A stretch of DNA of 18,703 nucleotides, from positions 1 to 18,703 of the forward strand of contig JAHBMJ010002473.1 in NCBI GenBank assembly GCA_018398765.1. Reading direction: 5' to 3'. The notes below the pieces were generated by a model. The model was not told the DNA's origin, ran no database searches, and saw nothing but the letters and a program-made list of their open reading frames with translations. Within the stretch, counting starts at the first letter, position 1. Each line of letters begins with the position of its first letter. Positions 8,340 to 18,702 of the stretch are shown piece after piece. Source of the DNA: Chromera velia. Taxonomy: Eukaryota; Sar; Chromeraceae. Both the position numbers and the translations under genes were made by a program.

Positions 8340-8900
8340 GGGTAAAGCCGTATCTTTTATTCTTTGTCGCCCCCTCATACTTTTTTTTCTTTCATTATCT
8401 TTCATATACTTTTCTGTTATCACATCATGAAGTACCTGACTCTACGTTTAGCTCTAGTATCTGATACTACTTCAGTCTATGTTACTCCATACAGGCATAC
8501 ATGATTATTTTGGTAGGAATTAGAATAATTGCATGAATTCATTTAAAAAATTAAGGTTAATTTAAAGATATATGTATAAGAATACATAAGAATAAAACTA
8601 TATATAGAAAAAGATGTAAAAATATTGGGGTCAAAAGAGCTATATAACTACAAAAATGTTATGGAATAATGTATAATAGAACTTTCCACTAGATTCACTA
8701 CTAGATTTACTAAGTTACATGTATTTGATTTACTACAGACGATTTAAGTTTGTTATAATATTGTTATAATATTATTCTAATTCATTATCATTATTTTATG
8801 ATTTTTTAAAGAATGAAACAAAACATTTATTCTCATTAAAACATCTCTCTCAACAGTAACTTTAAATTTGGTCTTGAGTATAAGTTGTTGAATCATTTGT
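8340..8900. other. AT-rich spacer, no gene seen
   Basis: Strongly AT-rich with short A/T runs and short tandem TTGTTATAATAT near 8750-8773. No frame, RNA gene or terminal repeat was recognised. Confidence 0.6.
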
Positions 8901-9036
8901 CTTCACAGCATTAATTCTGGCAGAGGTATGCCCAGGGGTCTGCATGAGAAACAAAAGGTGACAGGATGCTGCACGTCGATCGACTGAGTGGACTCTGTAC
9001 TAGACTGTGCATATGTGGCGAGTGCAGGGAGAATGC

Positions 9037-9250
9037 ATGATGATGATGATGTTGATGATGTATGGGGTTAAAGCCGGTGAGCCGTATAGACTCTGGCCAA
9101 CCTAGAGCGTCATACATAGAGTTAAACTTTCGACTTAGGCCCCACTGGGGTAAATTGAATCGATGGGAGCCTGACAGGGATAGGGCTCCACCTCTAAGCA
9201 AACAGGCTTTTGCTTCATCTGGTAGTTCTCTTACAGGCTGAGTTACAACA
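9037..9250 (-). mobile_element. Probable retroposon 3' end with (CAT)n tail
   Basis: On the minus strand a GC-balanced block ends in ACCCCATACATCATCAACATCATC, a trinucleotide tail of the kind seen at 3' ends of some non-LTR elements and their SINEs. In one frame it reads SIRLTGFNPIHHQ then a His run, preceded by RGGALSLSGSHRFNLP. I recall similar His-tailed ends among predicted proteins that are really transposon tails. There is no long coding body, so it would be a 5'-truncated copy or a SINE. Family not identified. Confidence 0.4.
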
Positions 9251-9254
9251 CGCT

Positions 9255-9661
9255 CTCTATCCCACCCTTGAGATGATCGAGGACTGCCTGCATTTCGCCC
9301 GGAAGAGGGTCCCCATGACCGATCAAAGCGCCAGAACAGCACTGGCACGCCCAAGCGGAGGAAGAAACGAGAAGGAAAGGGAAAAAACAAATACTTTAGG
9401 GGGAACAGAAAGGACGGAGATGGACTCCTCTGTTTCTGTGTCCTTTTGTCCCCCAAGGGTAACGGGCCAGTGAGATTCCTTCTGTCACTTCGTGTCAGTT
9501 AGAGGTCTGTCAGATGACCTCTAAAGAAAATCACCCGAGGCGGAACGGGAGGAGACAGAGAGAGAAAAAGATCAGAACTCCCAATCTCTTTTGATTCCCT
9601 ATCTTTTCTGCCGAAGACGTACAAGCAAAGGTTTCTCTCTCAGTACAGTTCCTGCAGTTTG
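9255..9661. other. No supportable gene; one perfect hairpin
   Basis: The only structure noted is a perfect 9-bp inverted repeat, TTAGAGGTC at 9499-9507 with GACCTCTAA at 9516-9524, around an 8-base loop. Frames across the stretch are short and motif-free. Confidence 0.4.
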
Positions 9662-9697
9662 GTCAGTTCAGTCAGTTCAGTCAGTTCGGTCGGTTCA
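9662..9697. repeat. 9-bp tandem repeat GTCAGTTCA, four copies
   Basis: Two exact copies of GTCAGTTCA are followed by GTCAGTTCG and GTCGGTTCA. Confidence 0.9.
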
Positions 9698-10040
9698 TCC
9701 CTGAGGCACGACTTGTTTTCCAGGGGAGTGAAATTGTGAATAGTAAGCATGATAAAGAAATTCAAAAAGGGGAGAAAAAAGGAGAAGAACAGAGACGCCA
9801 TACATAGTATGCACCCCGCTCGCAGACCCGCTTGTGAACCGCATGAGCATGAGCGCCCCACGCGCCTCCCCGTACCCGTGCATGCTCGAGCCCGTCACCT
9901 CCTACCACCTCCCGCGCTCACACGAGGGGTACCATCCGAGCCCCACAGCCTGGGCCTCATGGGGTTGTCCATCTCACGTTTCCCCCTCATATGCTTTTCG
10001 TTCACCCCCCGATTGATTCCGTTCCGCCTTTGTTTATTTC

Positions 10041-10082
<42 letters not shown>
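10041..10082. repeat. (AATC)n microsatellite, about ten copies
   Basis: Uninterrupted TCAA repeats. On the minus strand this is (GATT)n, downstream of the retrotransposon's 3' region, so it may be the element's tail or just beyond it. Confidence 0.95.
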
Positions 10083-10083
<1 letters not shown>

Positions 10084-10185
10084 GATGAAACATACTCGAA
10101 CAGACATAACGAAATATTCCCCTCAAAAACAAGTACAGTCGTCAAGAATGAACAACGACGGGGAAAGAGTGAGAGGAAGTGAGGG

Positions 10186-10187
10186 AA

Positions 10188-10218
<31 letters not shown>

Positions 10219-10241
10219 GAAGAAAAGAAGAAAGGAAGAAA

Positions 10242-10290
<49 letters not shown>

Positions 10291-10292
10291 GA
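10186..10292. repeat. (GAAA)n microsatellite with GGAA interruptions
   Basis: About 105 bases of GAAA/GGAA repeats. Read on the minus strand it is a (TTTC)n tract lying about 150 bases 3' of the retrotransposon's last stop. Confidence 0.95.
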
Positions 10293-10437
10293 GGAAAAGA
10301 GAAAGAAGGACAGACTGAGGGAACACACACAGCTACTTATAAAGGCAATCGGAGATCGCCCATGCACCTGCAACAGGGTGCTTTTCGAGGAGAAGTGTGA
10401 AGATCTCCTTCACTTTCTTCTCATTTTCGCTCACACC

Positions 10438-12845
10438 CTATCCTAACTGCTGCTTAGCCATTTGTTGTGCCCACATGATCAAGTCCGACTTAGAGCAAGC
10501 GTCTTTTACTTCATCTAAAAGCCTATTTATGCATCCCCTCTCCCCTTTGGTCCCTTTACATTCAGTCAACTTATGGACAATATCATTCAGATGGCCATGC
10601 CCATGCAAATCGAGGGGGCAGTGCTCGCAGACCGTCTCTACCTCCCCGTTCGGAACTCCCCCCCCCCCAACAGTGCACGAGCAATCGGCCTGACGTTGGC
10701 CTCCAAACAGAGCAGCCTCCTAGGGAGAGGACCTGGTCGAACCATAGGAACATGCCACCCGCTTGAGCCGGTCCATCCTCCCATGATAAGACGGGCCAAG
10801 CGCTGTCTAGACGGATGTTCAACTTGGAAGACCGAAGCCCTCACTCCGTTAGGGAAAAACCCCCCCCGTCCTGCCTGCCCTCCCCTGCCCTGCCGGCCCT
10901 CTTTTTACAAAGAACGGGAGGTAGCTACAAACCAGTCGTCCAACCATTCTTATGCCTCCCTACCTCTTCTTTCTACCGCGAGCTTTCTTTTTAATGCAGC
11001 TTTCTCTCCCGGGCCCGAAGGCACCCCCTCGACAAAGAAGAGTTCAGGAGCGAAAGGTCCCACCAACAGCTTGATGGACCTCCACCAATCGCCATAAAGG
11101 CCGTCTTTGCAGAGATCTAAAAAGTCAGCGGGCACACAGTGGGATGTTAAGGAGAGGTTACGTAAAAAACCCCCCACTCTTTCAGTCAAGATAGCCCGTA
11201 TCAGGCAAAGGCTGAAGATAAAGAGGGAGGGGACACGAAACAAATTGCGGGGAAGGCCAAAAACCTATCTAACAAAACGTAGTTGCAAATCATCCAACGC
11301 TTTCATGTCTGCCTGACTGAGGGAAAACGCTTCTAGCCCGTAAAGGGCCACGAGAATCCACAGGCCCCAAAAGAGCATAATTTTCGAAGTCAAGGAGAGA
11401 CGACCAAGAGAAACACAGAGCCCAATGACCCCCCCAAGTGCCCTTTCTGCTACCCCAAGCGATGTCTCACAGAGGAACGGAGAGATCCGCCTTCAAAAAA
11501 GGTGCAGCTTAAATATTTATAGTGGCCCGTTCTCTCGACTTCCTTCCCTTCAAAGAAGATTAGCTGACTAATATTCTCCTTGCTGCAGGAGAGCCTCATT
11601 ACTTTTGTCTTTTTCAAATTGACCGTGAGGCCCCACGTCCAATAATATTCCGCCAATTTATTCATTCTTGCTTGAAGCTCATGCGAAGAACGACTAAACA
11701 GAATAAGGTCGTCAGTGTAACCAAGGCTTTCGAGAGGCTTGGGCCCCACACAGATTGTATCGTCCTGACTGATCCTGACTTTCCCTCTTTTCCTCTTCAC
11801 CGCTACTTCGGTCTTCTTGTTCCCCTTCCCAATGCCAACCCCTCTCAATCTGCCTGCCCAAGGGTAGTTACGTGTTCTGCTTTCTATAGACCTCTTGTCA
11901 GACACTGTTTCATCCTTCTCTAACTCTTCCCCCCCGAGCTCATCCTCTCGGTGAGCCGAGAGGCAGATGTGATGGTGCAGATTATTAATGAACAGAAAGA
12001 AGAGCAGGGGAGAGAGAAGGTCACCCTGTTTCACCCCCGCCCCTTCCTGTATCTCCCTATCTGCACCATCGATCCTCGCCCAGACATTACAAGTACATAG
12101 CATGCACCATCAAAACATCACATTCCGATACACCCTCCTCCCGAAGCCGTCTCAGCAACAGACCTCGAGGGACCTTATTAAACGCCTTAGAAAAGTTAAC
12201 GAACGCAGCCAGAAGGGGGAGTTTCCGGGCTTTGGAGCTCGCTACGAGTCCCGTCAGCGCCGTAATGGCCTCCCTGGTCCCAACCCCTTTCCTGAACCCC
12301 AGTTGGCAGTTGTCTAATGAGGTCTGTTCTCTCAATCTCTCGTCCATCAGGAGGGCAAACAGTTTCGCAAATAAACACATAATGTGGATAGGTCTCCATT
12401 CCGAGCAGTCAAGAGAGGGGGGGCCTTTCGGAACCAGAACTACACGGATCAAATTCCAAAGAGACGGCCAATAGGAATAACGATGAAATAAATTAAAGAG
12501 GACAAAAAGAAGGAAACGAGAAAGGGGAGAGGAGCTGAAACAAAGGTCAAGATGCCTGGGGGAAACGCCCCCAATTCCGTCAGCCTTACTCGTATCGATC
12601 GATCGGAGTGCACCAATAATCCTTTTATAAGAGAAGGCTGGGGGAGGAGGGGGGGAAGAGAGAGAGAAAGCAGAAGAAGCAACTGGAGGAGGAGGGAGCC
12701 CTTCACCCTCAAATACAGAGGCCCAGAAATCGGTAAAAACCGCGGGGGTCGGTCTGTCTCCCCCACCTCTCGCACTGCTCGTTTCCCTCTTCTACTTCCA
12801 AATCGCCGAGGGATCGGTCGCAGCCTCCCTTGCTAACCTCTCTGC
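10438..12845 (-). pseudogene. LINE reverse transcriptase and C-terminal CCHC finger
   Basis: After an in-frame TAG at 12794-12792, the frame reads AVFTDFWASVFEGEG, then TSKADGIGGVSPRHL (motif 1), VVLVPKG with EWRPIHI (motif 2), CQLGFRKGVGTREAI, and motif A FVNFSKAFNKVPRG near 12200. A frameshift near 12090-12105 leads to GVKQGDLLSPLLFFLFI (motif B) and GYTDDLILFS (motif C; YTDD at 11719-11708), then WGLTVNLKKTKVM and HYKYLSCTFF. Another frameshift lies near 11430-11450, a TAG at 11267-11265, a TAA near 10950, and a fourth shift at a run of eleven Cs (plus strand, 10658-10668). The end carries C-x2-C-x14-H-x4-C (CEHC to HKLTEC, 10629-10558) and stops at 10440-10438. Motif A has Asn where the catalytic Asp belongs, so the enzyme is dead. 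Confidence 0.85.
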
Positions 12846-14400
12846 TTACCTGTTAGCGTGTACAGTTTCTTTACAGGCAAACAGTCTCTTCCTTGTCCTA
12901 CGAAGGGACTCAAACTTTCGCTTCGCACTCTGGGTGGGACCTCCCCGGTCACCTTCATCTGCCCCCCATATTCCTCTCAGGTCCTTCCATTCTCTCTCAA
13001 CCTCTCTCACCTCCCTTTGTTTAGCCGAACATTCCTCATCCCACCAGTCTGGCCGGGACGACTCCCGTTGACTTATGTCCTTTCTTTCTTTCATGTTTTG
13101 CTTTTTACCTCCCATCCCTACCCCTTCAGAATTCCCACTGGCTAGACATGTCTGCCAGGAGTCAGAAATCTGTCGTAACTGCTCTGTCAGAGAGAAAGAC
13201 ACGGCATCTGATGGGGGCGGCTTGGGCGGAGGTTTTGGGGGATCAAAGAAGAAAAGAACAGCGTCTCCCCACTCCTGCGCTTGATGTAAACCCTCATCCC
13301 ATAAGTCTAGCCCCCCACTCTCTGTGAACGCTTTCAGAAAGAGGGCCACCCCTATCAACTCATCATCGCAGACAGGGGTACATCTGCCTACTTCACCCAG
13401 ATGAGAGAGAGGCCGGGAGAGGGATGAGTCAGAAATACATTCATGCATAGACAAAGAGGGAGGAGAAGAGAAGTCAAGAGAAAGAGAGACAGCCGCATGC
13501 TGCTTTGTGACCTCCGGACGTGACTCGACCACGTAAGAAGAGAGATAACAAAGAAGCAGAGGGTCAATCAAAGGAATGTCAATTACCGACTTAGACTTCC
13601 CACTCTTAAAGGTCCATGCCCCGGTCAGTCTGACCTCCACCTCCCTTCTTTCATCCTTTAGGTGCAGACCGGCAGCTGGCAGGAAGTTGGACTTCTCGCA
13701 AAGCGAGTGAAGGATCCAACGACCTGCTTCGTCAAGATTTGAACATAGAGACTTACGCGTGAATTCCAGTGAGTGTCCGTCTGCATTCTTATTCCCTTCA
13801 TGCCCCATCCCGGTTTCAGTGTCTATTTCCCTTTCCCACGTGACCCCTTTTGGGCACTCGCTAGCCAGGTGTGCATTCAGGTCCCCCATCACTATTCACA
13901 GATCTGACAGGGGAACAACGCATAACGCCTCCAACAATTCTTCTCTCTCTTCATTTACCCGTTCTCTGGAACCTCTATGGTCCGAATTGGTATGCAGAAG
14001 ATACACACCGAAGACGTGTAGCGTTCGGGTACATGGACTATCTTTCCCCCCCCACCCCCTTTCTTCTCTTGCTCCCTGACCGTCAGCTTGACCAGGTCGG
14101 GCCCCACTAGTTCCCAGGTCGGATGGAGAACAAGAATTAACGAATTCCTGATAAGGATACACATACTCCCCGTTCGTACATCCCGTTTGGCAGCTCTAGA
14201 GTGAACCCCCATTTTTTTTCTTTTCCATTCCATATAGGAGAAATTCTCCCCCGAGTGGAAGGCCGTACAGACTTTTCCTGTAGACATGCATGTCTCGGGA
14301 ATCATGGCGATATCTACACCCGACAGCCAGCTCTCGAGAGAACCGCCCCCCAACTTCGTTTCTAAGGGTCCCATATTGAGCGCACTTATGGTCAAACCGC
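12846..14400 (-). pseudogene. LINE endonuclease domain and connecting region
   Basis: LTISALNMGPL (from about 14398) and AMIPETC (near 14300) match the first conserved Asn and catalytic Glu of the AP-like endonuclease; GDLNAH at 13886-13869 is its most diagnostic motif. After it, KSKSVIDIPLID suggests the late Asp strand, but no clear terminal Ser-Asp-His was found. The frame shifts in G-runs near 14043-14057, continuing as TLHVFGVYLLHTNS, and an in-frame TGA at 13898-13896 falls three codons before GDLNAH. The connecting part has PDWWDEEC (near 13050) and a basic helix up to a TAA at 12848-12846. The domain would nick target DNA to prime reverse transcription; this copy is broken. Confidence 0.8.
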
Positions 14401-14409
14401 TCCCCCTCC

Positions 14410-17060
14410 CTTTCTTCTTGTCACTATGATTAACAAAAGATTCATGCAATTTCCCAGAGGCTATGCTACATGCTGACTGAGAAGAGGGCGAGGGACAGGG
14501 AGCATCAGAAATGGAATCGGGAGATGGAGGGAGGGAAGGAAGGAAAAGAGCAGATGGGGAAATAAAAGGAGAGGGAGAGAGGGCAGCGGAAGGGAAAAGG
14601 GAAGGAGGGGGGGTAGAGGGGGAGGGGGACGGGGGAGGTCGAAGGTTGTCTCTCTTACGTCTTTTCTCAACCCAAAAAGATGTCCGGAGGAAGGCAGGAA
14701 CAGCAGCTGCCCCTACCCAGAACGTTCTATCCCACCCAGTCTTAACCACTTCATATTCCCTCCTCTTTCTCTTCCTCCCCCTCACATTCATGATACGAGT
14801 GATTAGCCCCCTGCCCTCCCCTGGCAAGGGGAAAGACTCCTCCTCCTCTGCCTGCACCTCCTCTTCGGTGCTGCAGAGGAAGTCAGGGCATCTGCTTCCT
14901 CTCAGAGCGCCTCCACATGCGGAGCAGTTTTTTTTTCTTCTCCCCCAAAGCCCTCTCCGTAGTCCTTCCCTCTCTCTGAGTCTTCTGGCAATCTTCTTAT
15001 CAGCATTTCTCCTGCATTTCTCAAGAATGTCTCGGGGGGAGGTCTCAGGAACACCGAGAGCCCCTCTGATCCCAGCTTCCCCAACTATGGGAGAGCTGTA
15101 GTGAAGGCATGAGGGGGGGGCAGGAGAAGCAGAGCGTGGAGACGATGGTGGAGCAGTGAGCAAAGGCTCCTCCCATGGGGAAATGACCTGGGCCTCCCAA
15201 CACTCAGGCTCAACTGTATCTTGCATGTGTGTTTCTGGGGTGGGAGGCGGAAGAGGAGGCAAAGGGAGAGAGGGAAGAAATGATGAGGAAGTAGAAGAAG
15301 AAGAAGACGGGAAGGGTGGGGAAGGGAAAGACGGATCAAGACGAGAAAAAAGAGGAGAGGAAGAAGAAGAGCGAAAAAAAGCCCGACCCACACCCCCACC
15401 CTCCCAGATACCCCCAACGCACCCCTCCTCTGTTTGAATGCGAACAGGAGGGACATTTATCGATTCACAAATAGGAAGAGGAGAGGAAGATGAAAAATGA
15501 GAAGAAGAAGAAAACACAGGGGGAAGAGAATCAGTCGGTCGATCGATCGAGACGGTTCGAATCGGGTGAGGGGAAGGTCCAACCTGGAGGCCCCCCTCCC
15601 CTCCGGCACAACATCTACAGGGTTCTGAGAAAGAATCGAATCGAATCGGGTGGGGGGAGGGTCCGGGCTGCCGTGTCACAGGCGTTACCCATCCCTCTCC
15701 CCCAGCCCTGTCATAGGCGGATACCCTCACACCAGTACTGGAGGGGGGGAAAGAAAGGGAAAAAACAGAAGAGGGAGATGCAAGAGGAATGGGAGGAGAA
15801 GAATGACTCTGAATGAGAAGAAGGAGAGGAAAGGGAAGGAGAAGAAGAAGAAAATGGAGAAAAAGAGAAAGAGGAAGAAGACGAGGGATACCTCCAATAG
15901 TCTGGTCTCACCCCCCCCACCTCTCCCTGTCCGTTCTCACCCTTGTTTTTACCCACACCAGAGCCGGGGGAGGGGGAAGAGAAGAACGAAACAGAAGAAG
16001 AAGAAGAAAAAGAAGAAAAAGAAGAAGAAAAAGAAGAAGAAAAAGAAGAAAAAAAAGGAGGAGGAGGAGGAAGAGAAGAAGAAGAAGAAGAAGAAGAAGA
16101 AAAAGATGAAGAAGAAGAAGAAGAAGAAGAAGAAGAAGAAGAAGAAGAAAAGCGAGAAGAAGAGAGAGAGGAAGGAGGAGGAGGAGGAGGAGGAGGAGGA
16201 GGAGGAGGTCGGGGGGAAAAAGAGCGCTTCTGTGGATCGGAAGATTCGATGACGGTCCTCTCCCTTCTGTCATACATTCTTCTTTGCCCCTTATCCCTCC
16301 GGTCGTGGCACTCTCCTGCACTCTCCTGCCTACAAGAAGAACGGAGATATAAGATGCAGTCATCATCAGATGTAAGAGGAGCAAAGTATGAAAAAAAGTG
16401 CTCTTTCTTCTCAGATCGGGGAGGGAGAGAGGGCGAAAAGTTCCTTACGTTCTCTAATTTCTCACCCCCCCTCTTAACCAGGGTGAAGGGTCGCTCATGC
16501 ATAGTCACCTGCATGAGGGCCTCCACCTCATCACAAGAAAGGAATCCATCCTTCAGAGCAGGGGAGTGAGAACAAGGAGGTGAGGGGGGAAGTCTATCAA
16601 TTGCTATCTGTGTGTCTGCCTGCCTGAAGCCTGCCCTAACCCCTTTGAAATTCCCACGACTGACTGTCTGACCGGCTGTCTGAGAGAAGGAGAGAAGAGA
16701 GGGAGGAGGGAGGTCTCTACCTACCAAAACTACCTTCTATCCCCCACCTAGACCTCCCCCTCAAATCCCTTTCCCGACTCCCCCACGTTCACCCCGGCAG
16801 AGGAGGAGGAGGAAGAAGATGAGACCGGCTGATCTGCAGGCCAAACTTCCCCCCTCTGCTCGAGGGACTCGTCCCTCTCCTTCCTTCTTTCCTCCTCCCA
16901 TCTCTTTTGCGCCTCAGAACTCCTTCTAGTCCCAGCTGGGACCATTCCCCCTTCTTCTTCACTGAAGATATAACCCCCTTCTCCCTCTTCCTCAGCGAGG
17001 GAGAGGGGGGGGGCTTCTTCCAGCGCAGAGGTGCATACAGACCTGTTGTCACCCTCCTCC
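14410..17060 (-). pseudogene. LINE N-terminal low-complexity region with four-Cys motif
   Basis: Overlapping minus-strand frames (17052-16789, 16945-16748, 16727-15711 and the first part of 15730-13955) encode Ser, Pro and charged runs. The Ser and Pro runs follow (GAA)n and (GGA)n repeats on the plus strand. Two parts are more protein-like: about 16620-16270 (EVEALMQVTMHERPFTLVKR) and 15080-14660, which is basic and has C-x2-C-x8-C-x4-C at 14926-14873 (NCSAC to CPDFLC). The latter could be a zinc-binding, RNA-binding ORF1-like module. A duplicated GPSPHPIR (near 15580 and 15655) shows internal duplication. Whether this was a separate ORF1 or the front of one polyprotein cannot be decided. 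Confidence 0.5.
15987..16213. repeat. Polypurine (GAA)n/(GGA)n tract
   Basis: More than 200 bases of almost pure A/G on the plus strand: GAA/GAAAAA repeats, a (GAA)n core at about 16105-16149, then (GGA)n to 16208. Shorter purine tracts flank it at 15240-15376, 15480-15535 and 15750-15895. Inside the LINE it forces Ser, Leu or Pro runs in the minus-strand frames. Confidence 0.95.
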
Positions 17061-17100
17061 CCCTCCCTGAGGTTTGTGCCTTTAAAAGTGGACTTTTGCC

Positions 17101-17560
17101 CTCAAGTCGGACTTTTATCTTAACTCATTCAAAAAAGCCTAAATTCTAGCCTAAATTTGAAATTTCCCACCTAATACCCTATAATTGAGAATGAAAGAAA
17201 TGATCATACATTATTTATTCATTAACTAATTATTTACAAAAAAAATATAATATGATTATATCAGTCATATACAATGTGGCACATTTTGTAGAAACTAATA
17301 CACTGTCATGCAATTTTAAATTCCTTTGAAATCTAGTTTATCTGGACTGAGTGGTTTACGGTGGTTTAAAAGTGAATTATAAATATTTTTTTTACAAAAT
17401 ATTTAATAGTCTATTAATTAGTAATAAAAAACTAGAAAACTGCTTTATCAGATGATTAGTGATTAGTGATTAGTGGTGCCCTACAGCACTATGATCCGAC
17501 TCAGATCCGTGCTTTAAATGCTGAACAAATTAAATTTTTAAATTATTTTTTATAAATGCA
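17101..17560. other. AT-rich spacer with a 7-bp tandem repeat
   Basis: AT-rich sequence upstream of the LINE. GATTAGT is repeated three times at 17454-17474. No gene or RNA seen. Confidence 0.6.
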
Positions 17561-18480
17561 TGTCACTAAATTTTTTAAAAAGAAGCCGGCCTGGGATCTA
17601 ACTTCAAAACAGCTTGCGCACACCCAGCTCTATAGCGCGCGCGCGTCGAACCCAGCAGCTGACACAGGTGTTAAACTTTCAAAGTTAAATGTTTCGGCAC
17701 AGTTTAGCTGTTATTTATATGCATGTACATGGAAACACGTGAATTTCAAGCAAAAATGACACCCCAGGCTGGGGGTTGCATCTAAAGCGAATCCCATTGG
17801 CGCAGGTCGTTGCTTATCGTCTGCAACTTTCAAATCAGGAAGGAATGCAGCTGCATACATACCATCATACAAGATTCATGCGGTTTAAACCAATGGTATA
17901 GCGATTGGAAAGGAAAGAATAATTCAAATGGCAACAAAGAGAAAAGAAAGGTGCATGATTTCAGCGGAGGATTTCCTCCAGTGAGAAGTCAAAAAGAGAA
18001 GAAAGAGACAGAAAAAAGACTCCGAGAGAGAAGAAAAAAAGAAGGGGGGAGGAGAGCAGGTAAAAAGAGCTTGGCTAGGGAGCTTTGGGGATACAGAAAG
18101 AGGAGAGGATAGTCACTATAGGGAGGAGAGAAGCGAGTCCAAAGAGGAAGTCGCAGTCGAGAGTCTGCATGACAGGATTGAGAGAAGGAAAAACGGAGTA
18201 AACGTACACAGGATTGAGATAATTTAAAGGAGAGATAAATGGAGAAAAACAAAAGAGAAAGCGAAGATGAAACAGGGAGGAAGGGGAAATACTGGGAGGA
18301 GGCGGAAAGGGAGGTGCCGAGAGGACTCCGAGTCGATGTCAGAGCAGAGACGGAGGGACAGATAGAGAGAGATATAGGGAGAGAAGGGGAGGGAAGGAGA
18401 GGAGAAAGAAGTCAAACAGACAATGATGTATACACATAACCAAACATGCTTGCGTCAGCTTGTGGACAGCGGCGTAAATC
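17561..18480. other. No supportable gene; purine-rich from about 17900
   Basis: A (CG)n-like run lies near 17635-17645. From about 17900 the plus strand is purine-rich with short charged frames on plus and Ser/Leu/Phe frames on minus, which reflects composition. No family motif was recognised. Confidence 0.5.
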
Positions 18481-18657
18481 GACACAGACACAGATACACA
18501 CGGACACGTACGGTCACGGATACACACACATACACACACAGAGAGAGAGAGAGAGAGAAAGAGAAAGAGAGAGCACGTGACAGAAAGAGTGAATGAAGAA
18601 CTCATAGAAAAAGGCACGAGGAGAGAAAAGAGGGAGAGAGGGAGAGAGAGAGAGAAA
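18480..18657. repeat. (CA)n and (GA)n microsatellites
   Basis: CA/CACGGA-type repeats at about 18480-18540 pass into (GA)n at 18540-18572, with a second (GA)n run near 18625-18655. Confidence 0.9.

Positions 18658-18702
<45 letters not shown>
18658..18702. repeat. Homopolymer G run of 45
   Basis: Forty-five consecutive G are followed by a single terminal A. This most likely marks the end of a contig that could not be extended, and may be partly artefact. Confidence 0.95.

Larger units (their letters stand above)
10300..17100 (-). mobile_element. Degraded non-LTR retrotransposon (LINE)
   Basis: Read on the minus strand the element shows, in order: a Pro/Ser-rich leader, a four-Cys motif, an AP-type endonuclease, a connecting region with PDWWDEEC, a reverse transcriptase with YTDD, and a C-terminal CCHC finger. 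No RNase H or long terminal repeat was seen. The 5' edge is set where the GC-rich coding sequence gives way to AT-rich spacer near 17100. The 3' edge is uncertain: after the last stop at 10438 there is a short untranslated region, then (TTTC)n and later (GATT)n. I found no flanking duplication. At least four stops and four frameshifts break the protein. The clade is undetermined; an L1-, CR1- or Tx1-like arrangement all fit. Confidence 0.85.

Noticed and set aside
8911-9456. 181-codon minus-strand frame with a His run
   Set aside because: The His run comes from a (CAT)n tail and the first half has no protein character; treated as a retroposon end.
12850-12860. Perfect donor-like AACAG|GTAAGC on the minus strand at the LINE stop
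   Set aside because: The LINE frame continues directly past the stop with family-like sequence, so an intron is not needed; the stop is read as decay.
15540-15580. GGTTCGAATC resembling a tRNA T-loop
   Set aside because: No acceptor or anticodon stem nearby; it lies in a duplicated low-complexity part of the LINE.
15943-16569. Long Lys/Glu/Gly-rich plus-strand frames
   Set aside because: They are the purine strand of (GAA)n/(GGA)n opposite the LINE frames.
17556-17759. 67-codon plus-strand frame
   Set aside because: No family pattern and no neighbouring support; likely chance.
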